This document shows positions 44,790-57,486 of a DNA stretch of 64,000 bases, in pieces. Made by a program: the position numbers and the translations under genes. Source of the stretch: Phytophthora colocasiae (taxonomy: Eukaryota; Oomycota; Peronosporomycetes; Peronosporales; Peronosporaceae). The notes under the pieces were generated by a model, which did not search any database, was not told where the DNA came from, and saw only the letters and a program-made list of their open reading frames with translations. The DNA is taken from positions 1,488,001-1,552,000 of the forward strand of contig JAGKQI010000088.1 of the NCBI GenBank assembly GCA_018806915.1. The letters are read 5' to 3'. How positions within the stretch are numbered: position 1 is the first letter of the stretch; the number at the start of each line of letters is the position of its first letter.

Positions 44790-46030
44790 GAAGAACTGAG
44801 TTCTGCAGTGCGTGAGAGGCACTGGGGCTCAGCCCCGAAGAGCTCCGTGCTCTTGAACACGGAACGTGTGAGCAAGCAGGGCTTGCTGGTCGTCCATGTG
44901 GACGTGAAGGGCTTCGAGAAGCCGTGGATCGTGTTGATCGATTCAGGAGCGTCTGGCAACTACGTCAGACGCTCCACCGTTGAGGGTAGTCAGCAATATG
45001 CTGAGGCGCTTCGAGCGCGAAGAGGTGACACCGTCACTGTCCGTCTAGCGACGGGCGTCCGTGTCACGGCAGCCAAGGTCCCCATGGACCTGCGGCTGAA
45101 GTTCTTGGACTTCGACAGCGTAGAACGCTGCTTGGTCTTGGACCTGGATTCGAGGTACGACCTCATCCTTGGTATGGCGTGGCTGGAACGCCACGAGCCA
45201 TGGATCGATTGGAGGTCGAAGACCTTAGGTGCTACGCACTTCTTTCCTAGTGGAGCTTTGACGAGTCATGAACCCACCTCTGCTAGGAAGCAGAAGCGCT
45301 ATTGGCGCGAGCATCGAGCCGAGTCGGCTATGATGCTGGAAGTCGGTGTGTCCGAGTTAGTGGACAGCACCGAGTGCGAGGACCGCAGTCCTGTTGAGCG
45401 CGTAGCGTTGGTTGACAGTGAGCCAACGTGTGGGCAAAGCTCACGTAACCCCTGTGGGGCGGCACGTACTCCGTCGAGTGATACCGGTCGTGGATCAAAT
45501 CGATCGCTGAGTGTCTCTGACACTGGGCCTGTTACGGTCATTGATTGTGCAGCGGCACGTACTCCGCTGAGCGGCATCGGTCGTCGACCGCGTGGATCGC
45601 AGAGTGTCACTGACACTGGGCCTGAAGGGGCCGAAACCTGTGCGGCGGCACGTACTCCGTCGTGTGACGTCGGCGGTAGACCAAGTCAGTCACTGAGTGT
45701 CACTGACACTGGGCCGGGCAAGGCCAAAACCTGTGCGGCGGTACGTACTCCGTCAAGTGGACGTTCGTCGGCTAGACGACGACGTCGTAAGGACCTATGG
45801 GCGAGACGCTCTGCGTCTGAGTCGTCCGTGACGTCAAGTGTCAACGCACAGGAAAGCTGTGGGCAGCTATACACTCTGGTCGATGGAGTGGACGGCGGTG
45901 CCGAAGGCAGCGTCCGCCTGGACAGACTGCCGAGCGTCGACAAACTCCTTGAGTTAGAGGAGATGTCGTTCGCGATGCCATGAAGGCTGGCGAACTCGCC
46001 GAGGTGGTCATCGTTCGACCTGAAGAAGAG
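44770..46030 (+). pseudogene. E2 pol, N-terminal part (protease and expanded linker)
   Basis: In the -1 frame relative to gag, the protease LIDSGASGNYV matches E1. The linker has more repeats of about 33-36 residues ending in (A)ARTP and TDTGP than E1, then a basic RRRRR stretch. A ~10-bp deletion near 45972 shifts the frame and gives a stop at 45983; homologous sequence (AGELAEVV, RPEE in E1) goes on to 46030, where copy C begins. Confidence 0.88.
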
Positions 46031-47354
46031 TGTGGTGAAGCGAACGAGAATCTTTCCCGGAGAGGCGATATCAGCCACGAACCCGAAGAGAGCCGGAACA
46101 AGCGACAGGGGGGGGGGGGGACCTGTGATCCCCAGATCTGAGTCGAATCAGACAAAGGTACAATGGATTCCGCCGGGGAACAGGCAACACAGACACCGGC
46201 GGAAGACAAAGGTACGATGGGTCCCGCCGGGGAATAGGCAACAGAGGCACCGGCGGAAGATCAAGTGGAGCGGCGTTCGTTGGTGATTCGAGTTCTACCG
46301 AGGGAAGAATGGGGAGATCAAGGGTGTTCTCGCGCGATCGGCGATGACGGGGTCCCAAGTGAGCACGATCGGCTCACCCCGGCACCCCGAAGCCTTCTAA
46401 CAGCATGATCCTGCTTCCCCGGCGGCGACGAAGCGGGATCACGCAGTGATCCTCTCCCGTTTAAGTACGAGATCAGCTCCGGATCAGGATCAGCCCCAGG
46501 CACGGCGCAGACCCTTCTGGTGGCTTGATCCGGATTCTCCGAACGACTACCAAGCGGGATCAGGCAGCGATCAAGTCCCGATTAAGTGCGAGATCAAGCT
46601 TCGGTTAAGTACGAAATCGGCTCATGATCAGGGTTAGGGGAGCCAAGCTAGGGATCAGCTATGTAGCCAGTGTCATGTGATCGTAGGATAGTAAATCAGG
46701 ATGGGATTAGTAGGCATAGGAATAACCATAAGGAGAATCGAATTTGCCCTGAACCACTCAAGTGTCTTCGCTACGCCTGGAACCGGGAACTACATTGGCC
46801 CTACAAGCGTCGGGAAGGTAAGGATACGTGACCTAGTATAGCGGTTAAGTCTGGATAATATATTGGCCAGCTTTGCCCTATCTAGTGAACTATCCTTTAA
46901 GTGCATACATCGGATCGGAAGGAATTAGTTGTTTAGCCTGACGATCCCGTCGAATCTCACCCTCTCAAGACCCCCGCTAAAGGAAGCGGAAAACAACGGA
47001 AAGGAAGGGACTGAATCCCGAACATTGGACAATTGGAAGACCTGGATCAAGAATCAGGCACCCGGATCAAGGCTCGAGAGTTCGCCTACGACCGGGATCA
47101 AGTACCCCGAGGTGGAGTGAAGAAGTTCCACGCCACCTCAAACCCCTGCGTCACCCAAGACTTTCTTCCGACCTTCAAGACATCTTCAGAAGTCACCTGG
47201 AAGAGCGTAACCCGCCTACCGACGGGTATACAAGGTGAAACTACACACAGCTAGATCACGGATCATCGGGGGACCCCCTCCGTTAGTCAGTGTCTGGGCG
47301 CAAGTGGTGATCGAGACCTGCCTTAACGAGATTTGGCAGATCCGCTCCACCACA
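46031..47354 (+). repeat. 5' LTR of C
   Basis: This 1,324-bp LTR of family A runs TGTGGTGAAGCG to GCTCCACCACA. It carries the ~54-bp unit in two copies, as in the 5' LTR of A, and a run of 13 G at 46108-46120 where A has GTGGCGGGG. Confidence 0.94.
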
Positions 47355-49601
47355 AAGGTGCGCGTGCCCGGATCTTCTGGTGACTTCGGATATCACCGTG
47401 AGTCCCAAGAAGATGTAAAGATAAAAGAAGAACAAGGGGAAGAAGTGCCTACGAATGTTGGATCGACGGAGGCACCGCTGAAAACGGAAAGATCCACAGA
47501 TCAGCAGAGTTCTGGGAGGATCTCTACTGACAGGCACGAGGATGAGAATCGAGATCCGCACACGAGCGATAAGGAATCAGCAAAGCTGAAACCTAATCTG
47601 CTCACCAAGTCCACTGTTGCCTCAAGATCGACCAAGAAAAAGAAGATCAAGAGCACCCGGACGAAATTGAAAGCTCCAGACTCAGAGCCAGAAGATGTGA
47701 TCAACCCAGGATCGACGATCACCAAGGACGCGATCGAGCAGGCCTATTACAGGAAGATGCTAAGCGAGACCTTGCTTAATGATCCCGTTCTTACGATCAT
47801 ACAAGTCCGCCAGATCGGTAATCTCGCCGGCCCGGTGTCGAAGCCCCGGACTAGCTCGGACCGCCTGAACGCGGTGAGGATTCTACTCGATCTACTCCAA
47901 GAAGCTGGTTTAGTGGCTGGAGAGTTCGACCCAAACTCTCTATTTGACCTGGAATTGGAAGCGATCCAATCTGCGACCCATGATATATTCGACTCTCTCA
48001 AAATCTTGGTCGGCGAACGCCCACTGACGCCCGATCCAGGCTATCAGACTGGATCGTCATGCTACGCGTCAGCAAACTCGGAACCAGATTCCGACAGCCC
48101 GAGAAGGCTGCAACGTATGTCGTTGGGCCCCTCCGGTGCCAAATTCCTGAAATCGCGTATGAAGAAACAAGATACACGATCGGCGGCTGCAAAGCTGGAG
48201 GCCAAGACGCCTGATCAGCAAGAAAATCGCCGGATCCGGACAGACCAGACCGCGCCGACGACTAATTCCACTTGATCGAGCAACAAGTTGGACGACTACT
48301 TTCAAATGGCGATGGGTCGTTTCTTAAAGGAACGGAATCTCGCGACACCCCGATCGCCGATCAAAGGGGAGTTGGATGTTGACATGGAGTCCGTTACAGC
48401 CTCAGATCCTGATGCATGGGAATACGATCCGGACGATCTGGGCATACCGAGTTCCGGTGGACAGATGTCGAGCCGAGCAGCGATCGCATCCGCGGCGATC
48501 GGTCAAGGAGGGTCGTCGATGATCCAGCGGGTCCGAATTTCAGCGATCTCGGATCTAAAAGATTTTGCGGGTAAAGATTTGGATGAAGATCGCACCCGGG
48601 CCTGGATCGGTAAGGTCAAGTCGGCGTTCCAGCGCGATCAGGCTACGGAAGAAGAGAAGTGACTCACGTTTGCCGATCTGATGGTGGGATCGGCAAAGAA
48701 CTGGTACAGGCAGCTCAGTCGAACGACGAAAACCAATTGGGCGGATCTGTTGGACAGTTTCCAGACCCAGTATTGTGGATTGGGTATGTCGGTAGCGTGG
48801 CAATACTATCACGCTCGTAAGCGATCCGAAGAGACTCCTCTCGACTATCTCTACCGGCTCAACGTGGCGGCTTTACGTGCTAGACTGAAGATCAAGGATG
48901 GGAGCCCTAAGGCCCGCCGGGAACATGTAGACCACTACATCGAGACATTGGGAGATCCGGAGTTAGCTGATCGGCTGACCCTACTCCGACTGAGTGACGT
49001 CGATGAACTGGAGGAAGTACTTCGTGCCCGGGAACGGGCGAAAAGCAGACAGCGTAAATCTGCGTTTGGATCGAAGTACAGACAAAAGGTACCGGCCAGT
49101 GCCCCGGCAGCACCCACCCGAGCGGTGGTACGGGCGATCCAAACCCAGGATCCGAGCTCGGAATCAGAAGAGATATCCGGATCAGACGGATCCGATTCTG
49201 AAGGCGATCTCCGGAGGATATATCTCGCCGCGTCAGAAGACAAGCTGATCGGTGCTGGGGGCGCTCCCCACCAACAGGATCAGTCGCGATCGCACACGAA
49301 CGCGCAAGATCGAGGCCGGATCGCGGATCGCAGGGGATCAGATCACGATCGAGGTCGCTGTTCGCACTGTGGATCGCGGAAGCACACGGATCTGGACTTC
49401 TGGAGACGTCTAACCTGTGACAAGTGCGGAAAGAGGGGCCATCCAACGGATCGCTGTTTGTATACCTGCCGTGGTTGCGGGGAGATCCATGTGACTGGGG
49501 AATGTCCCATGGAAGAATTCTACAACCAGATCCGCAAGTGGTACGATCCGACTCGACACGCTGGGTTGTTCCCCGAGAAGGTGGAGAAGATGTTAAACTA
49601 G
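47355..49601 (+). pseudogene. gag: Element C gag, start codon lost
   Basis: The protein is almost identical to A gag, including the two in-frame TGAs (48273-48275 and 48660-48662) and the Cys/His-rich C-terminus. The ATG inside the primer site is changed to AAG (47355-47357), which also damages the first base pairs of the primer site. Only by reading back into the LTR does the frame gain another ATG. It ends TTA AAC TAG with the same frameshift stem-loop as A. Confidence 0.88.
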
Positions 49602-49642
49602 GACGCTCGCCGGTTTGGAAACCGGTACGAGCCGAGCGTTCT
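49592..49642 (+). other. Element C frameshift signal
   Basis: GTTAAAC at 49592-49598, the TAG stop at 49599-49601, then the same two-part stem-loop as in A with CCGGTTT and AAACCGG arms. Pol continues in the -1 frame (LGRSPVWKP). Confidence 0.8.
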
Positions 49643-49805
49643 GAGTACTGCATCTATGCATATGTGAACAAGAAATCGAGAGATCAAGATAGGGAGAATT
49701 CGGATCTGCGCGGTAATACATGTAAGTTGCATTCGTATACTGCTAAGATCGCGAGTCTTCTCCGGATCGATGAGTTCTCTCGATCTGGTGCAGAAGTGGC
49801 TTTGG
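49602..49805 (+). pseudogene. Element C pol, first ~65 codons
   Basis: It matches A pol from SPVWKPVRAERSEYC to SGAEVAL and then breaks at 49805. No protease motif remains. Confidence 0.8.
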
Positions 49806-51025
49806 GTTTTCAGAGTCGTACAACAGTAGGTTGGCGTGTGGTACCTTGCGGTATCCTCGTGGGTTCGTTGTCTTCGGAAATATGACCCTCGCCGGAGTCT
49901 GAGAATGTGTTATGAAGAGAAGTTGGGGTTCCCTTGGAATCTGGTGTCGGTATTCAGGAAATCCTTCCAGGAGCGTTCGGGAGTCGGAATCTCTGGAAAC
50001 CAAAGTGTTTTCCAGGAAGTCGGCGGTCGAAAAGAGGTTGATATACCAGAGAAAGTCTGAAATCGGTGTCTGAATATCACAGATCCAGAACCGAGATACC
50101 TGACTTTCAGAGATAAACGACCAATATACAGAGTTCGAAAATATACAAATATATACAGCCGTTCTTATTCTTTCTAGGCCCTTGAACGGTGGGCTAACAC
50201 TCCAGGTCAACTAGGGACTTGCTACCAGACACCTGGTCTGTCTGGTATCCCTTTACGTTCGCGCACCACCCCCTAGTATAGAGGGAAAAATATAAACCAA
50301 TACAATCGGCTATTTATAACAGTCTACCTTGCACTCTGAAAACGACTGTCTAGTTTCCAGAGCCTGTCCAAACGAGCAATATGAAATGGGCTACCGCTAG
50401 AGACAAAACAAACGACCCAACTAGGATATGGAATAGGCGGGTCCTCTCAGGTATCTACGTTACCTGATCTCCGCCTAAGGGGATTGAATAGGCGAGAGAT
50501 CACACGGCAACAATCCTTGGCGTGGCCTTGCAAACAGAAATACAACGACTTCTGGGTTACACGGCAAATTGAACTCTGTTTATCGTTTATCTTCCTCATA
50601 ACTATCATATCTTTCTGGTATCTCTCTTCTTCTTGTCATCTTTTGCGTCCTTTCAGCAGTCAGTCTTCATATGTCAGGTACACTTGGCTCTTGTATACAT
50701 AAGGTATCTTGACTTGATCTCAGTATGCAGTCTGTGCAGCCGATCTCGATGGGTTGACCGGTAGAGACGTCATTACGGGGGATGTGCAGGTCAGTAATCA
50801 CTTGAATGCGTGACTTGAACTTGGGTTCACTTGGTTTCAGTATGGTCTTGGATCTTCGGTGGTTTCAGAGTCTGGTATCCTGGTTTTCAGAGTCTGATAT
50901 CACTTAGTTTTCAGAGTCTTGGTCGCTCAGAGTTAAAGATACCAGAGTTTTGAGTAAGAAACCAGAGTACGGAGCACTAATGCTTCAACGTACATGAAGA
51001 TTTTGAGGGTTGCGCGGGTGCGCGG
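49806..51025 (-). repeat. B3: decayed B-type LTR
   Basis: The sequence follows the B2 LTR (51105 onward) at a visibly lower similarity with many indels. Shared blocks include the GGTTCGTTGTCTT area, the ACACCTGGTCTGTCTGGTAT area, the AGAGGGAAAA area and AAATGGGCTACCG. It is truncated on the left by the junction with C and on the right by insertion of B2. It contains no supported gene. Confidence 0.75.
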
Positions 51026-52884
51026 TGTCGCGAAGTCGGTGCAACTTTTACCGCGGTGCAGGGGCGTACAGGGAACCTGGAAGTGTGACTACAGGTAGTG
51101 ATACCAGAGTCGCACAGCAAGGTGGGCGTGTGTTACCTTGTGCTGTCCTCGTAGGTTCGTTGTCTTGGTAATGAGACCCTCGCCGGGGTCGTGAGAGTTT
51201 GTGTGAGAGTGAGGGTTCCTTGCGTAGACCGTCGGATGTCCTTCTGGTCCTCACAGGAGCGCTTGAGAGTCGAACGTTTTCCGGTGAACACTTGTGTACG
51301 CCGGAGATTTCTGAAGTCAGAAGAGAGATTAATACAATGGAAAGTCCAGTAATTAGACTTCCGAGATAACCGCAATATAGAGTTCTGATATACAAATATG
51401 TAGCTGCTCTTATTATTTCCTGGCCATTGAGCAGTGGGCTAGTTCTCCAGGTCAACTAGGGAAATGTTCACCATACACCTGGTCTGTCTGGTATTCCCGT
51501 AACTTTCGCGCACCACCCTCTAATATAGAGGGAAAATAAACCAATACACTATCAGTTATATAACAGTCTACCGAGCGTCTTGAGAGCGACTGTCTAGCTC
51601 CCAAAACCTGTCCAAACGTACAATATGAAATGGGCTACCGTTAGAGACAAGACAAACGACCCAACTAGTAAATGGAATAGGTGGGTCCTCTCAGGTCTCT
51701 ACGTTACGCTGATCTCCACCTAACGAGGCTTGATAGGTGAGAGATCACACGACTCAAAGCTTTGTCGTGGCCTTACACTTTCCAATGAACCGACGAATCG
51801 ACTTTGGGGTTATAACGCAAATTGAACTCGGGGGTACCGATCAAATTGTACTCTGGTTATCTATCTCGTATCTCTCTGTCTTCTGTCTTCCATATTCTCA
51901 TATACACTTGGTCTCAGTATAACTCAGGAATCTTCACTTGGGCTCACTATGGTAGTCGGTACAGCGGATCTTGTCGAGTCGACACTTAATGATGTCATTA
52001 CAGGGATGAGTGGGTGGCGTTTCACTTGATTGCGTGAGGTCGTGTTGGGTACACTTGGTTTCAGTATGGGGTGGACTTCAGAGTGTCAGAGTCTGGTATC
52101 CTGTTCATCAGGGTCTGGAATCATGTGCATCAGAGACATGTTCATCGGAACCATGTACTCCGGAATCATGTACATCAGAGGTGTAATACCAGAGTAGTGA
52201 CACTTGGGTCTGATCATCGGAGTCTTGTACGTCGGAGTCTGTTCATCGGAACTGGCAATGCCTGGAATATTGCTTGTATAAGCCGGACACATCAGACTTG
52301 TTTACCAGAATCATGTTCGTCAGACTCATGTACGTCAGACTTCATGTACGTCAGACTTCATGGTGTGATATCAGAGCTTCCATGCGTGATACCAGAAATC
52401 CATGAGTGTTTTTAGGGTGCGGAGCACGTATGCTACAACGCACGAAGTCCAGTTGGGATATGCGCGGGGTGCGCTACGTCCGGTGCGCGATACTTGGTAT
52501 CTTGTGGGTATAACTGTATTCCTTGAACCATCATCGTCACACAGGACAGCAACGGGATGAGGTCTCTCAGAGATACATTCTTCTGAGAGACTTTCTGCCA
52601 ACCTTTAGGCACTCATCGTCGGGGAAAGTCCGGCGATCAGACTGAGTGTTGTTGCCTCTCGGAGTTTGTGCACTTTTCCGAGGAACACTTCTGATCTCTT
52701 GGGCCCCTTTGCAGTACAGGTGAAGGTTAATATAAATAGCAGTTTTCTTCCACAGATCCATCATTGTCGCACGGGACATAACCTCGTCCCACATCTCCCT
52801 TTCTCCCACAATCCAGTATATATCCAATCACATCACAGCGTAACGTCCATATCCACTCGAAAAATCGTAATTAGCAACGTGTCA
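51026..52884 (-). repeat. 3' LTR of B2
   Basis: This 1,859-bp LTR reads TGTCGCGAAGTC on the plus strand and ends ACGTGTCA. It matches both B1 LTRs in reverse complement, with somewhat more differences than B1's pair. Confidence 0.94.
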
Positions 52885-53139
52885 ACCGCCCCTCCTGGTC
52901 ATAATTCGTCAGTGCGAACTTTCTTCAAACTGAGCATCATGGCCAGGCCAGTACGTCAGAGGTCCCGTGAACATAGTGTAGCTGTGACGCTCTCAAAACT
53001 TCCGGAATTTCAGAGTCTCTGATGTCCTGTCGCTCAATCTGATTCCATCGGACTCAGAAATAGCCAACTGTCGTATCCCACAAACGGCCACATCCCGATT
53101 TCCTTTCTGACACACACCTCAGAAGAAGATTCAGCGACG
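52885..53139 (+). other. Polypurine tract and leader of the B2 antisense gene
   Basis: The complement of the polypurine tract is at 52885-52900. ATG 52939 (MARPVRQRS) opens the frame that in B1 is continuous with the antisense gene, but here TGA 53020-53022 (TGG in B1) interrupts it before ATG 53140. Confidence 0.6.
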
Positions 53140-55026
53140 ATGGGTTCTCCATTGGCTTCTACTAGTGGCAACGCCTCGGGCACTGGGCCCGCTTCGGCAT
53201 CCACGGCATCGCGAGGTGATGATGGCGGCAATGCCGCGTCATCTGGAGGCAGCTCTAGCGCCCCAACCTCACAGTCGAGCGCGTCCGCCGCTCCGAAGCA
53301 GGGCGTCGATGCTGCTGACGGCGATGAGCACGTGAACATGCCGGACACATCTGTGGCTTCTGCCTCTGCGAATCTTCCTTCTGGCGTCGCAGTTTCGCTC
53401 CCCAGAGGGCCACATATTCTTTCCACTACCGAGGTGGACAGTCTGTTTGCGCCTGGGCAGCAACTGCTGGGCGACATGACTGCTGACGCCCCTTCCAACT
53501 GGGTGGACCCGAGCCAACGCCTGAAGGACAGCCGTTCTTGGTTGGCGTCCCAGCGCTTGCTGAAGACTTTCGTGTGGGAAACCACATAGCGAATATCTAC
53601 GGGGGACCAGGCGTTCTGGTGGGCCTCGACGGATTTACGCCGACCGACATCTCGGAGCTTGAACGCGTGATTCCTGACTTCACTGAATATCAGATGCTCG
53701 TTCCTCATGTGGACAGTCGTAACCGCATGAGTCTTGAGGCACACATGGGATCCGTCGACGTCCTCCGGGAATTGGCGGCAATCCTTCTGCACCTCCCTCA
53801 TCAGCGCCTCGCCGAGCGGGTGTACAAGACATCTGGTTACCTGAAGCAGATGGCTGGCGCTCACCGTCGGCTTCGACTCCAAGTAGAGTCCCAGGGCGGT
53901 GCATCTCTGGTGGACACGGCCGCCATCCAGAACGAGTCCGAGGATCTCAAGCGTCAGTGGGTCTTCAACTGCCAGTATTGGCGTCATGAAGTGCTGGACG
54001 CCCGGCGTACTGCTGGTGAGGTCGAAGATCGTCTGGATGCAGAGTCCAAGAGCCTCGCGGCCCATTATCAGGACCAGATAGATGCTCTGGAGTCCGAGAA
54101 AGCGGCCTTAGAGGAACGCCTGGCGGACTCTCAAGCGGAGGTCCGGTTGCTGAAGGCTCGCCCCACGACCAGAGCCACAGACTCCTGGGGTTTTCTGGAG
54201 TACCTGTTTGAACACGGGGAGTTGAACGGCAGTTGGGTGCGTCTTCGGGAGCTTCTGGTGAACTTCCAAGAGGGCAAGGCGCCGCCTAAAGACTGGGACA
54301 CCATCATCAGTGTGACCGCGATGGATCAGCGCAAGGCGGAAATTCCTGACTTCTCTAAGCGTCTGGCGAAAGTTCGCTTTAATCAAGCTGCGGAGGCCAA
54401 GAAATCGGGCAAAGTGCTGGATCTGACGGGTGCTGGCAGTGGTGTGACGGTCTCCGGTGAACATGCTGACGGCCCCGAGAAGTCAGGCACTCGCCCGGTG
54501 ATCAAGTCTGGGTCGCCCACCAGGTCGACTAAATCTTCTGGTTCTCCGCCGCTAGCCTAACAGGCCGTCTGGGAAACATCGGGTTCGTGTCCCTCAGGAT
54601 CTCCCCAAGAATTACACGCCTGGCATCGATTCGGTGCGTCCGGCGAACGCCAAGTCTCCGGTGTCCAAGGACGCAGTTCACACCACGCTACCAGCTGGGG
54701 TCGTCTGGGAAGAAGTTCGTCCGGACTTGCGCTTGGCTCTGCTCGCTGGTATTGCCTACGAGACTGCAATGAAGCGGCTTCGCACGGACAAGCCTGCCCA
54801 CAGCCTGTTCACGGGGCGCCCCTTGGTACAAATGCTGGTGAGCATGATGTACTGGCGCAAACTAAATCAGACTCCGTGGACCTCGTACGTCCCAGAGACG
54901 TACTACAAGATGGCTGAGGAGGAACTGCGCCGTCTTCAGAAGAACGATGTGGAGCCACCGGTCTGGGAGGCACTGGACGCTCACGTCCCGTATCCCATCA
55001 GCGAACCTGAGTCCACAGAGGATGAC
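53140..55026 (+). pseudogene. B2 antisense gene, part 1
   Basis: From ATG 53140 (MGSPLASTS) it reads the Ser/Ala-rich acidic N-terminus, VDSLFAPGQQLLGDM, the conserved VGNHIANIYGGPGV block and the coiled coil, to YPISEPESTEDD, where solo LTR D is inserted. Private lesions are a 1-nt loss near 53510 and a stop near 54558 (CTAGCC TAA, where B1 reads CTCAAGCC), with a further shift before 54634. The positions broken in B1 are intact here. Confidence 0.82.
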
Positions 55027-56645
55027 TGTGGTAAAGCACATCTCGAATTTTCGTACTTACTCGAGAAATACATGGGATTAGTATGGTGGACCGATGGCTG
55101 CTTCCGATCACTTTGGACGACGCTAGTTCAGTGAGATCTCGCTTGATCCGGTGCTGTAAACCCATGATCACTGCAGATATGGGTGGATATTTCTCGATCA
55201 CGCTTCGAGTGTATACTGTATACTCAGTCCAAGTCAAAGTGTGATCTGCTGATGATCAGCGTCGACAGATATTCTTGAGGTCGAAAGACTGTGATCCTCG
55301 ATGGAGAGGTACACGTGACACCCCAGGAGTGAAGATCACCGAGGATCCAGTCGATTCGGCAGTCATGAGAAGGAGATCAAGGCAGCAGCGGATCGGGACC
55401 GGCGCGATCTATGGTGGATCGGTGACGACGTAACCGTGAGATGCTGCCGAGAGGACATGGTGGCAGCATTGGTCGCATGGGGAGCGGTGTTCAAGTCCAA
55501 GGAGATCAAGACCTGAAATGTCGACAACGCAGGGATTCGAGATCAGGTGAGAAGATTGCCGATCAGGATCATTGTTCAAGCTGGCCGATCAAGGCTATGG
55601 TCAAGACTACTGTTCAGAGCAGCTGATCAAGACTGCCAATCGAGATCGAGACCGATGATCGAGATGGTTGATCGAGATCGGCAGATCGACAGATCAGCAG
55701 ATCGACAGATCAGCAGATCGACAGATCGACAGATCGACAGATCAGCAGATCGACAGATCAGCAGATCGACAGATCAGCAGATCGACAGATCGACAGATCG
55801 ACAGATCGACAGATCGGCAGATCGACAGATCGACAGATCGACAGATCGGCAGATCGACTGATCGGTAGATCGGTAGATCGAGACGCCGGTAGATCGAGTC
55901 GCGATCAGGGGTTAGGTGAGATCGAGATCGAAGATCGGAGGGGCAGCTGTGTAGCCGGATGTCAGGTGATCGTAGGATAGCAGATGAGGATGGGACTAGT
56001 AGACATAGGAATAACCATAAACAGAATCGAATTTGCTCTGGACCTCACAAGTGCCTTCATCCAAGACTGGGACCGGGAATTACATTGGCCCACCAGCATC
56101 AAGAAGGTAAGGAGAAGAGATCTAGCATAGAGGTTAATTCTGGATAATACATTGGCCAGTTTTACCCTATCTAGTGATCTATCCTTTACGTGCGAACTAC
56201 GGATCGGAAGGAATTGGCTGCTTGGCCTGACGATCTCGTCGACTCTCAACCCATCAAGACACCCGCTATAGGAAGCGGCAAGCATCGTAAAGGAAGGGAC
56301 CAGATCCCCAACATTGGACCTTTGGAAGACCTGGATCGAAGATCAGGCGACCGGATCAAGGCTCGAGTATTCGCCTGTGACCCGGATCAACCCCTTCGAG
56401 GTAGAGTGAAGTATTCCCACGCTATCTCACACCCCTGCGTCACCCAAGACATTCTTCTCGTCCCAAGACATCTTCAGAAGTCACCTGGAAGAGCGTAACC
56501 CGCCTACCGACGGGTACACAAGGTGAACACTACACGCAGCAAGATCACGGATCATCGGGGGACCCCCTCCGTTAGTCGGTGTCTGGGCGCAAGTGGCGAT
56601 CGCGATCGGCCTCAACCAAATTTTGGCCAGATCCGCTCCACCACA
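55027..56645 (+). repeat. D: divergent A-type solo LTR in the B2 antisense gene
   Basis: It starts TGTGGTAAAGC and ends GCTCCACCACA, with no internal region, flanked by a 4-bp duplication TGAC (55023-55026 and 56646-56649); removing it restores the B2 frame. From about 55950 it matches the A-family LTR at lower identity. The first ~900 bp are only loosely similar and very rich in GATC. It includes an 8-bp satellite at 55675-55885. Confidence 0.92.
55675..55885 (+). repeat. 8-bp tandem repeat GATCGACA / GATCAGCA
   Basis: About 26 units of GATCGACA, GATCAGCA and GATCGGCA in direct tandem inside solo LTR D, with degenerate units on both sides. Units are contiguous with no spacers. Confidence 0.95.
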
Positions 56646-56649
56646 TGAC

Positions 56650-56894
56650 CCTCAGAAGGACCCGGACTTCAAGGAGTCTGGTGAACAAGAATCTGCATCC
56701 AGCGACAGTAAGTCTGACGACGAAAAGTCGAGCGGCAACAGCGATGACTCTGACGACGATGAGTCTGATGGTCATTCGCACGCCGGTAACAAGCGTCCAC
56801 GGGACTACGAGTCCAGCGATTCAGATGACTCGGGTCCGATAATCCCCACCAAGAAATCCAAGCGGGGTAGTGTACACGAGGCATCCCGATCCTA
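56650..56894 (+). pseudogene. B2 antisense gene, part 2
   Basis: It continues PQKDPDFKESGEQESASSD, the acidic SDD run and IIPTKKSKRGSVHEASRS, up to the left junction of the E3 complex. About 138 bp present in B1 (the Lys/Ser-rich run) are missing between here and 60288. Confidence 0.85.
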
Positions 56895-57486
56895 GTCCAC
56901 TTCGACCTCGCCTTCCTCTGTAGGAGAGCGACGTGGGTGCCTGGGCTGCCGCAGCTGCCAAGGAATTGAGTACCAACGCGGATCACGTGGAGAGCGCAGC
57001 TCAGATCGAGTCGTCCGAGGGCTCGCAGGAGCAGGAGACGCATGGGCATCGCCCTGTTCGGACTCCTCGTAGTCCACTTCGACCTCGCCTTTCTCCGTAG
57101 GAGAGCGACGTGGGTCGCGCGTCGGCGACGCTGTCGTGTACTCGAAGGGTGAGCCACCGCTACCACTTGACGTCGGGCTGGCCTTGAACATCGCTCCGTA
57201 GCGAAGGCGAGACGCCGCGAAATACTCCGAAACGGAGAGCGTGAGAGGAGCCGAGGGCTCAGACCGGAAAGCGCTGAGGCGCTGAGGCGTAGACGCCTGG
57301 TCACGGGACACCTCAGGAGCGGTTGGCTCGCTGGGGAGAATTGGAGAATGTGCTCGCTGAGCCAGCGCGCCCGCGCACTCTCGTTGAGAGATTTCTTTTA
57401 TCGGAAAGTTGCCGGTGACAGGCCTTGACAAGGCAGTTATGTCTACAGTTGTAGATACTCCGTATCCACGGTTTGGTGGGGGAGGG

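Larger units (their letters stand above)
26238..46030 (+). mobile_element. Element E2: E-family Ty3 element, split by B1 and truncated by C
   Basis: What remains is the last 23 bp of its 5' LTR (26238-26260), the leader, and gag up to 26760; B1 is then inserted (TSD TCAC at 26757-26760 and 44240-44243). Gag resumes and pol runs to 46030, where copy C begins. A sits in its 5' LTR. Its 3' half is not found in the window. Confidence 0.9.
46031..49805 (+). mobile_element. Element C: 3'-truncated copy of family A
   Basis: It contains a full 5' LTR, primer region, gag and the first ~200 bp of pol, nearly identical to A. It stops at 49805 in the sequence before the protease, where B-type LTR remnant B3 takes over without a TSD, so the rest was lost by deletion or recombination. 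It is inserted in pol of E2 after ...GAAGAAGAG. Confidence 0.92.

Noticed and set aside
47235..47354. ATG inside the C LTR as gag start
   Set aside because: It only extends the frame because the native ATG in the primer site is mutated; the A copy starts at the primer site.
48907..49653. 248-codon minus-strand frame, repeated at 22618-23364
   Set aside because: It mirrors gag of C and A respectively; the gag side has capsid and zinc-knuckle motifs, this side none.
55675..55885. Regular GATCGACA array looking like a short CRISPR-type repeat
   Set aside because: Units are 8 bp, contiguous and have no spacers; it is a simple tandem repeat inside an LTR.
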